A DNA stretch of 5,646 nucleotides from Candidatus Altarchaeota archaeon (GTDB lineage: Archaea; Altiarchaeota; Altiarchaeia; JAFGQM01). The translations under genes and the position numbers were made by a program. How positions within the stretch are numbered: the stretch's first letter is position 1; the number at the start of each line of letters is the position of its first letter. The DNA lies in assembly GCA_016935655.1 (NCBI GenBank), contig JAFGQM010000066.1:1-5646 (forward strand). Reading direction: 5' to 3'. Shown here piece by piece: positions 1-4,143 of this stretch. The notes under the pieces are model-generated. The model did no database searches. It was not told the origin of the DNA and saw only the letters and a program-made list of their open reading frames with translations.

Positions 1-267
1 GACCAGTATCTCCCTTAGCACTATACTGCCTCCCTCACCCTTCTTACTTAGACTCGTGGCAAGCCAGGCATATTCCACGGTCACAAGTATTGTCAGGGTC
101 CAGACTACCAGAGAGAGCACACCCATGACATTATCGTGCGTGGGCTGAAGAAAAAGGAATATTATGGTGAGTGTATAGATGGGGCTAGTGCCTATGTCCC
201 CGAAGACAAGACCCATGGATTTTATGACATTTGTTGTAGTGGTTTTGAATCTCTTAGGGAAAGTCAT
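1..267 (-). CDS. kup: KUP-family potassium transporter, N-terminal fragment (truncated by window edge)
   Basis: The first 89 codons of a K+ uptake permease of the KUP/HAK/KT family, an integral membrane K+:H+ symporter; the rest lies beyond the left edge. Residues 19-33 read GLVFGDIGTSPIYTL, the family signature in the first membrane helix. The Asp in it (D24) corresponds to the conserved acidic residue (D23 in E. coli Kup) reported as important for K+ transport. A second hydrophobic helix follows at about residues 47-66 (NVMGVLSLVVWTLTILVTVE), then SLSKKGEGGSIVL, matching the conserved GEGG cytosolic loop after the second helix. The start is the ATG at 267, which leaves a short basic cytosolic N-terminus (MTFPKRFK). 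A weak purine-rich stretch (AGGCGGT) lies just upstream. Family assignment is firm; complete function cannot be judged from about one seventh of the protein. It is transcribed away from the surface-protein genes and appears functionally unrelated to them. Confidence 0.9.
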   Translation of the reverse strand, partial: MTFPKRFKTTTTNVIKSMGLVFGDIGTSPIYTLTIIFLFLQPTHDNVMGVLSLVVWTLTILVTVEYAWLATSLSKKGEGGSIVLREILV

Positions 268-507
268 GATACCGCCTATCTTGTTTGATTTGCAAGAAAG
301 TCTCTGGTTGATATACGAATAAGATTCTCATTTAGAGGCTTTATAGAGAAAAACGGATAGGAGAGGGGCAGGAGTTCGAGTACACTGATGTCAGCGGGGT
401 GAGGATAATACATTAACTTGGGTCTATTATGCGCGCAAAATCTAATCCAGTAGGGGTTTCATCTGGTTACACTGCAAAACATCCGGGGTCAAGAGCGCTC
501 TAACGAA
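268..507. other. Intergenic region without a recognised gene
   Basis: This is the spacer between kup and the small basic ORF. No ORF here has convincing start signals; the best is a 24-codon frame on the plus strand (429-503) without a nearby Shine-Dalgarno sequence. It contains a purine-rich run (about 355-374) and two short perfect palindromes, TGCGCGCA (430-437) and AGAGCGCTCT (492-501). No tRNA cloverleaf, C/D-box pattern or recognised riboswitch was found. Apart from the kup promoter, no function can be supported. Confidence 0.5.
308..347 (-). promoter_or_regulatory. Candidate TATA elements for the kup gene
   Basis: Read on the minus strand, two AT-rich box-A-like elements precede kup: CTCTATAA (about 341-349) and CGTATATC (about 309-317). 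The nearer one would start transcription about 20 nt before the ATG, and the farther one about 50 nt before it. Neither is a perfect archaeal TTTATATA box, so this is a weak call based on position and composition only. Confidence 0.25.
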
Positions 508-576
508 TCAGCATCTAGCTTTCTTGGCTTCCTTCTTCTTCCTCTGCCTTTTAAGGTCCCTCTTTGACATGGACAT
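508..576 (-). CDS. Possible very small basic protein (22 aa)
   Basis: A 22-codon ORF beginning MSMSKRDLKRQRKKK and ending at a TGA. It has 11 Lys/Arg and only two acidic residues, so it would probably bind nucleic acid or the ribosome if made. The case for a real gene rests on its start: GGAGG (585-589 on the minus strand) lies 8 nt before the ATG at 576, an excellent archaeal Shine-Dalgarno, and CTTTATAT lies further upstream. A second in-frame ATG follows two codons later. The size and the string LKRQRKKK recall the tiny ribosomal protein eL41, but the Trp/Arg-rich N-terminal part of archaeal eL41 is missing, so I do not assign that name. It could also be a chance ORF, since Lys/Arg-rich frames arise easily in purine-rich DNA. 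Confidence 0.4.
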   Translation of the reverse strand: MSMSKRDLKRQRKKKEAKKARC

Positions 577-582
577 GTTTTT

Positions 583-589
583 CGCCTCC
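583..589 (-). promoter_or_regulatory. Shine-Dalgarno site of the small basic ORF
   Basis: Read on the minus strand the sequence is GGAGGCGAAAAACATG. GGAGG is a strong match to the archaeal anti-SD, with an 8-nt spacer. It is the main reason for treating the downstream ORF as a possible gene. Confidence 0.45.
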
Positions 590-609
590 GGATTTAAAGG
601 GGGTGGAGG

Positions 610-617
610 ATATAAAG
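610..617 (-). promoter_or_regulatory. Candidate TATA box facing the small basic ORF
   Basis: CTTTATAT on the minus strand, about 35 nt before the ATG at 576. An archaeal transcript normally starts about 25 nt downstream, which would fall near 588, inside the Shine-Dalgarno site. The start would have to be slightly upstream of that for the site to be in the mRNA, so this is a weak call. Confidence 0.3.
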
Positions 618-629
618 GTTACACCACAA

Positions 630-637
630 TTTTTATA
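630..637 (+). promoter_or_regulatory. TATA box of the 785-residue secreted protein gene (leaderless arrangement)
   Basis: TTTTTATA is centred about 24 nt upstream of the ATG at 658. That is the normal archaeal distance from box A to the transcription start, so the mRNA should begin at or very near the start codon. This agrees with the absence of a Shine-Dalgarno sequence in GATAAGTTTTAAATG. The same geometry recurs before the gene at 3894. Confidence 0.6.
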
Positions 638-657
638 CGATCCCCGATAAGTTTTAA

Positions 658-3015
658 ATGAAATCGAGCCTCATCCATCTGGCCTTCTGTATCCTGGCCC
701 TTCTTTCACTGGCTTCAGCGGAGACCCTGTGCGCATCTAGGGGCGGCGAGGTTTCAAACAACCTGAAGGTTACCGAATTCATGGTTACTGGGAACGAACC
801 CACGCATGTTGGCGACAGGATCAACGTTGAATTCACAATCACAAATGTGGGTAGGGACACAATAGAGTTCTCGGACCAGGGGATATTCGCAGCGTATAGG
901 GACCCGAGCGGCAAGAAAGGCGCCTTTGGGAATGCGATGGAGTCCAGGAGCCTTGCGACAGGCGAGAGTGCCGAATTTGAGGCCCGGCTGGAACTGGACA
1001 TGGTCGGGGAGTGGGAGATATGGCCCTCCTTTTGCCTAAAGGAAGAATCGACCCTAAATTATATCCCGCCTACCTGCGCGCCCGAGAACTGGCTGGATTG
1101 TGAGATCGACGCAGAAGCTTATGAAGAGGCGATGATCAAGATAGAGACCAGCTGGTCGCATACCGCCTATGGAGAGAATTCCCCGATAGAGTTTATAGTC
1201 TTCGCCGGGGGTACGAACCCCATAGAGGAAACGCGGATATACCTCAACAACGGGCTTGTTAAAGGCAGCGACGGCCAGACCTGCATCTACACTGGAGGCC
1301 CTTATTACGGCGTGTTGAATTTCAAGGGATGGGCAAAGGACTCACTGGGGAACACCAACACTTCGGAGGAAAAGATACTCCTTCCGATAAAACAAATGGA
1401 AATCCCCAACGCCACCCAGGAAATCCAGCCTATCCCAAAAGGAGCATTTGATGTTGCGGACGGAGATATGGACGGGGTGATGAATGCGGATGACGAATGC
1501 CCAAACACCCCCAAGGACTCCGAAGTGTATGAGAACGGATGCAGATGCAAAGACTCGGGTAATAGCTATTACATACCGGGAACCGCGACGATCGCGCCGA
1601 GTAGCGACCCAAGCCTGTCGACCGACTACTGTACAAATGATAACGCACTGATGGAGTATTTTTGTAATGACAAGGACCAGCTCGATGTCATCAAAATCTA
1701 CTGCCCGAACGGCTGCTTTGAGGGGTTATGTATTTGTGATGATTCAGACGGTGGGAAAAACTATTTTAAGAAGGGCTCGCTAATTGTCGAGAGACCCGCC
1801 GACATCTTCCCAAAACCCAGCTTAGTTTCACTGACCCGTACGGATGTCTGCCTCTCGGATACCGAGCTTAGGGAATATTACTGCATGCTCAATGGACCCA
1901 CCAATACAACCGTGGAATGCGAGTTCGGCTGCACAGAGGGGAGATGCATATGCTATGACAGTGATATAGGCTATAACACCGGCGTCAAGGGGAAGGTAGG
2001 CGGCAGCGATAAGGAAGACTACTGCAAGGACGAGAAGACGCTGGTAGAATATGATGTAGAGGACGACTGGGAGAAATGCATCGTGACTGAGAACATCCAC
2101 AAGTGTAGCGATTCATGTAGGGAAGGAGCCTGCCAGCCTCCCACCTGCTCCGACGGCCTCAAGAACAGCTGGGAGGAAGGCATCGACTGCGGGGGGCCGT
2201 GCCCGGATTGTGCGGATTGCAACACTGGCGCGATATACGCCCCCGATGACGGCAAATGTAAGGAAAGCTGGCCGACAAACGACGGGGATAACAGATGCTT
2301 CAACAGCTGTGACGACGCCTGCGACCTCTATGAGGTCTGCAGCCCTGACTTGGATTATATAATAGAGGAAGCGCTAGAATGCTGCGAGGAGGCGGTGGAC
2401 AACTGGTTCTGTAAGAATGCAATAAACTTTGGCGGCGGGAACTTAAAATCATGCCTGGCCCACTATATAATAGAAGGCCTTGGCCCTGTGGCGCTCTGGA
2501 TGCAGAATTACTTCGAACCAGAGCTCTGTTGCTCTGCAGAGTGCGCAAACAATGTACTCTTCAATAGCTGCCAGCCAGATGTGCTCTTCAACGCCAATGT
2601 CCAAGCCTTGCCATGCACCAACGCCATCCCAAACCACAACTGGGCAAGCGACACTAATATGAATCAGAACACCTGCAAGTTTCTGGATCTTCCTGCACAC
2701 GCCTCTATAAACGTTATAGAGACGGGCACCTGCTGTGATTATGCCGTAGCAGTTGTCACATTACTTAGGAAGGCCGGCTATGAGAAAGACGAGGTCTTCA
2801 GCCTCTGCGATGGCGATCACTGTTATAACCTGGTAAAATTCCCGGGGGATGTGAAATACCACTTCGTGGATACCACGGGCAACAGAGCCCCTCCGTATGT
2901 GCAGGGAGGACTACCGGGGGGTTATGACTACTGCACTAAATCCGCCGGACATACCTGCGCAAACGACGCGTGGAGTGGCAAAAGACCAGACACTGGAGAC
3001 ATATATGGATGCTAA
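658..3015 (+). CDS. Secreted Cys-rich multidomain protein with C-terminal transglutaminase-like domain
   Basis: A 785-residue extracellular protein. Residues 1-21 form a Sec signal peptide (KSSLIHLAFCILALLSLASA, cleavage likely before ETLC). Residues about 37-127 and 161-243 look like Ig-like (CARDB-type) beta domains. Residues 265-297 are one thrombospondin type-3 repeat (DGDMDGVMNADDECPNTP), probably Ca2+-binding. Three Cys repeats follow (297-360, 360-432, 432-492), each with CxDS, L.EY and CxxGCxxGxC. Residues 497-518 carry CSDGLKNSWEEGIDCGGPC, and 519-690 are Cys-rich with CC pairs. The C-terminus matches the transglutaminase-like fold: GTCCDYA (C692 as candidate nucleophile), then LLRKAGY, GDHCYNLV (H721) and YHFVDTTGN (D738), in the order and approximate spacing of the Cys-His-Asp triad. 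Members of this fold are peptidases, amidases or crosslinkers; the substrate here is unknown. There is no C-terminal membrane helix, so anchoring may depend on the overlapping downstream gene. The start choice is supported by the signal peptide and the TATA box at about -24. The gene call is certain and the enzymatic call fairly good. Confidence 0.93.
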   Translation: MKSSLIHLAFCILALLSLASAETLCASRGGEVSNNLKVTEFMVTGNEPTHVGDRINVEFTITNVGRDTIEFSDQGIFAAYRDPSGKKGAFGNAMESRSLATGESAEFEARLELDMVGEWEIWPSFCLKEESTLNYIPPTCAPENWLDCEIDAEAYEEAMIKIETSWSHTAYGENSPIEFIVFAGGTNPIEETRIYLNNGLVKGSDGQTCIYTGGPYYGVLNFKGWAKDSLGNTNTSEEKILLPIKQMEIPNATQEIQPIPKGAFDVADGDMDGVMNADDECPNTPKDSEVYENGCRCKDSGNSYYIPGTATIAPSSDPSLSTDYCTNDNALMEYFCNDKDQLDVIKIYCPNGCFEGLCICDDSDGGKNYFKKGSLIVERPADIFPKPSLVSLTRTDVCLSDTELREYYCMLNGPTNTTVECEFGCTEGRCICYDSDIGYNTGVKGKVGGSDKEDYCKDEKTLVEYDVEDDWEKCIVTENIHKCSDSCREGACQPPTCSDGLKNSWEEGIDCGGPCPDCADCNTGAIYAPDDGKCKESWPTNDGDNRCFNSCDDACDLYEVCSPDLDYIIEEALECCEEAVDNWFCKNAINFGGGNLKSCLAHYIIEGLGPVALWMQNYFEPELCCSAECANNVLFNSCQPDVLFNANVQALPCTNAIPNHNWASDTNMNQNTCKFLDLPAHASINVIETGTCCDYAVAVVTLLRKAGYEKDEVFSLCDGDHCYNLVKFPGDVKYHFVDTTGNRAPPYVQGGLPGGYDYCTKSAGHTCANDAWSGKRPDTGDIYGC
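1549..2133 (+). repeat. Three tandem Cys-rich CxDSDxG repeats (protein-level)
   Basis: Residues 297-492 of the secreted protein hold three consecutive units of about 60-72 residues sharing CxDS(D)xG, a variable stretch, D(Y/V)C, five residues, L.EY.C, and then CxxGCxxGxCxC. Neighbouring units share a boundary Cys. The third unit reads LVEYDVEDDW, without the usual Cys after EY; a Cys nine residues further on (C474) may substitute. The repeats are diverged at DNA level. This type of repeat is, to my knowledge, widespread in surface proteins of DPANN archaea; its function is unknown. Confidence 0.75.
2731..2880 (+). other. Transglutaminase-like catalytic core
   Basis: Codons for C692 to G741 of the secreted protein. 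The order G-x-C-x-D-(Y/F)-A, a hydrophobic helix ending LLRKAGY, an H preceded by a short loop, and a strand ending in D-T-T-G-N matches the bacterial and archaeal transglutaminase-like core (typically G-x-C-x-D-F-A ... H-A-W ... D-P-T). Position C693, usually a non-Cys residue, is a second Cys and may be disulfide-bonded. Confidence 0.7.
2995..2998 (+). promoter_or_regulatory. Shine-Dalgarno site deciding the start at 3005
   Basis: GGAG lies 6 nt upstream of the ATG at 3005, inside the last codons of the preceding gene. It supports 3005 over the upstream in-frame ATG at 2897, which would put 36 non-hydrophobic residues before the signal peptide. It also suggests translational coupling with the preceding cistron. 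Confidence 0.6.
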
Positions 3016-3751
3016 AATCGGGATCGTAGGGATTATGATAGCAGTTCTCTTGATCCTCCCGACTACAAGAGCTCAGATATCTGTTGGAAGGTCAGTCGCG
3101 GAGGAAGTAGTCATGGGGAGCCCGATGCTGGTTGAACTGAGGATTGCCAACGACGGAAACCTTACGCAGGAGGTGACAGTCGAGGAAAGGATTTTCATCC
3201 CGGCCGATTATATGGAACCGCAGGCGCCCAAGACAAAGAACTGGGAAGGCCTATCAGTTGAATACCTTGAATGGAACATCAGCCTGGAGCCTGGCGAGGC
3301 CGAGACCCTAAGCTACATAATAAGGCCCACTACCCCGGGAATATTTGGCTTTTCCCCGACTATCATCCACGGCCAGTCCGTCAGCTACGGGGAAGGCGAT
3401 AGGATACTGGTAAGATGCGTTCCTGATGGCAAATGCGACCCGGGCGAGAACTTCATGAACTGCGAGGACTGCACGACGGGTAGGGAGGATGGTACATGCG
3501 ATTACAAGGACGACGGCCGCTGCGACCCGGACTGTGCGGAAGGATATGATCCTGACTGCGAAGCTCCCAAGCCTCCTCCGAGTACTACGCCACCGGCGAC
3601 CCCTGCAAAGTCTAGGGAGGATACACTGATTTATGTAATAGTTGTAGTGGTAATAGCCGCACTACTGGTTTTGGCCCTGGCCCTTCTTATGGTCAGGAAG
3701 AAAAAGTCGAAAGCCGCTAAAGGCGGGAACAAGACAGAGCCCCCTAACTAA
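3005..3751 (+). CDS. Membrane-anchored Ig-like/Cys-rich surface protein
   Basis: A 248-residue protein. Residues 1-23 are a signal peptide (GIVGIMIAVLLILPTTRA). Residues about 25-137 have the pattern of an Ig-like beta domain, with VELRIANDGNLTQEV, LEPGEAETLSYIIRP and TTPGIFGFSPTI. Residues 138-185 contain eight Cys arranged as CxPDGKCDPGENxxNCEDC and CDYKDDGRCDPDCAEGYDPDC, rich in Asp and possibly metal-binding. A Pro/Thr stalk (187-203) precedes a membrane helix at about 207-230, and RKKKSKAAK starts a short cytosolic tail. The topology is therefore outside N-terminus, single anchor, inside C-terminus. The gene overlaps the preceding secreted-protein gene by 11 nt, so the two are surely cotranscribed. 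A role as membrane partner or tether for that protein is inferred from this and from the shared style of domains. A longer frame opens at 2897, but the signal peptide and Shine-Dalgarno sequence favour 3005. Confidence 0.9.
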   Translation: MDAKIGIVGIMIAVLLILPTTRAQISVGRSVAEEVVMGSPMLVELRIANDGNLTQEVTVEERIFIPADYMEPQAPKTKNWEGLSVEYLEWNISLEPGEAETLSYIIRPTTPGIFGFSPTIIHGQSVSYGEGDRILVRCVPDGKCDPGENFMNCEDCTTGREDGTCDYKDDGRCDPDCAEGYDPDCEAPKPPPSTTPPATPAKSREDTLIYVIVVVVIAALLVLALALLMVRKKKSKAAKGGNKTEPPN

Positions 3752-3759
3752 ACCAGTCA

Positions 3760-3782
3760 GGGTATAACCCGGTCTTTATTTC
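3760..3782 (+). terminator. Weak candidate terminator after the surface-protein pair
   Basis: A short GGGT-ATA-ACCC hairpin (3760-3770) is followed by the T-rich stretch GGTCTTTATTTCT. The stem is only 4 bp. Archaeal termination often needs only T-rich DNA, so the position 9 nt after the stop codon at 3751 is suggestive but not strong. Confidence 0.25.
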
Positions 3783-3866
3783 TGCCATGCCCGCCTATGA
3801 TTGTTGTTATCGACTAGACCCTGTCAAGGCGTCCCTCGCATAGACCTTCACATTTCCGACAGGTCG

Positions 3867-3874
3867 TTTTATAT
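3867..3874 (+). promoter_or_regulatory. TATA box of the 59-residue membrane protein gene (leaderless arrangement)
   Basis: TTTTATAT is centred about 23-24 nt before the ATG at 3894, the spacing expected for a leaderless archaeal transcript. No Shine-Dalgarno sequence precedes the start (AAACCGAAAAAAACATG). The spacing matches that before the gene at 658, which supports both. Confidence 0.55.
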
Positions 3875-3893
3875 TGATTAAACCGAAAAAAAC

Positions 3894-4073
3894 ATGGACC
3901 GGAAGAAGACTGCAGTGATGTGCTGTTTGGCCTTTATGGCGGTGGTCTGGAGCTTCTTGTCCTTCAGGTATTTCCAACGCGGGGATGTCGAGGGAGGTTT
4001 TATCTTCCTGATTATTGTTGTGGCAGTGTTAATCCTGACGTTTGCGAGCAGCAAAGGCTACCTGAAGAAATAA
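3894..4073 (+). CDS. Small two-helix membrane protein (59 aa), function unknown
   Basis: The ORF begins MDRKKTAVMCC and ends SSKGYLKK. Two hydrophobic segments are visible: residues about 7-24 (AVMCCLAFMAVVWSFLSF) and 35-51 (GFIFLIIVVAVLILTFA), joined by RYFQRGDVEG. Positive residues at both ends (MDRKK and KGYLKK) predict a hairpin in the membrane with both termini in the cytosol. Its reality is supported by the TATA box about 24 nt upstream, the clear amphipathic punctuation of the sequence, and the fit between the upstream gene and the hairpin that starts 2 nt after its stop. I do not recognise a family. It has its own promoter and so need not belong to the preceding operon. A frame starting at 3920 overlaps it but is a shadow. 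Confidence 0.7.
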   Translation: MDRKKTAVMCCLAFMAVVWSFLSFRYFQRGDVEGGFIFLIIVVAVLILTFASSKGYLKK

Positions 4074-4131
4074 AAGGGCAAGGTATTTGCGCGCGGCCCG
4101 AAGGCCGGCGCGTCACCCCCAGGCCTTGCCC
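4064..4131 (-). terminator. GC-rich hairpin with T-rich tail between convergent genes
   Basis: Outer arms GGGCAAGG (4076-4083) and CCTTGCCC (4124-4131) are perfectly complementary. They enclose an inner stem, GGCC (4095-4098) with GGCC (4103-4106) around a CGAA loop, extended after one bulged G by five more G-C pairs (4090-4094 with 4108-4112). Read on the minus strand, the hairpin comes 12 nt after the stop of the large repeat protein and runs directly into CTTTTATTTCTTC, an intrinsic-terminator layout for that gene. On the plus strand the hairpin follows the 59-residue gene by 2 nt but has no T tract, so it may serve there as an mRNA 3' end structure. Confidence 0.6.
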
Positions 4132-4143
4132 AGACCCCGGAAC

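Noticed and set aside
429..503. 24-codon frame on the plus strand beginning MRAKSNPVG
   Set aside because: No Shine-Dalgarno sequence near the ATG, no good TATA element at leaderless spacing and no recognisable similarity; such a short frame is expected by chance.
654..1001. 115-codon minus-strand frame opposite the signal peptide region
   Set aside because: It is antisense to a gene with clear domain structure, and its composition is the mirror of the coding strand.
2897..3004. Upstream ATG extension of the 248-residue protein
   Set aside because: It would place 36 polar residues before an otherwise clean signal peptide and overlap the previous gene by 119 nt; the ATG at 3005 has a Shine-Dalgarno sequence 6 nt away.
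3746..3793. 14-codon minus-strand frame beginning MAEIKTG
   Set aside because: Too short, with no well-placed ribosome site, and running into the antisense of the preceding gene.
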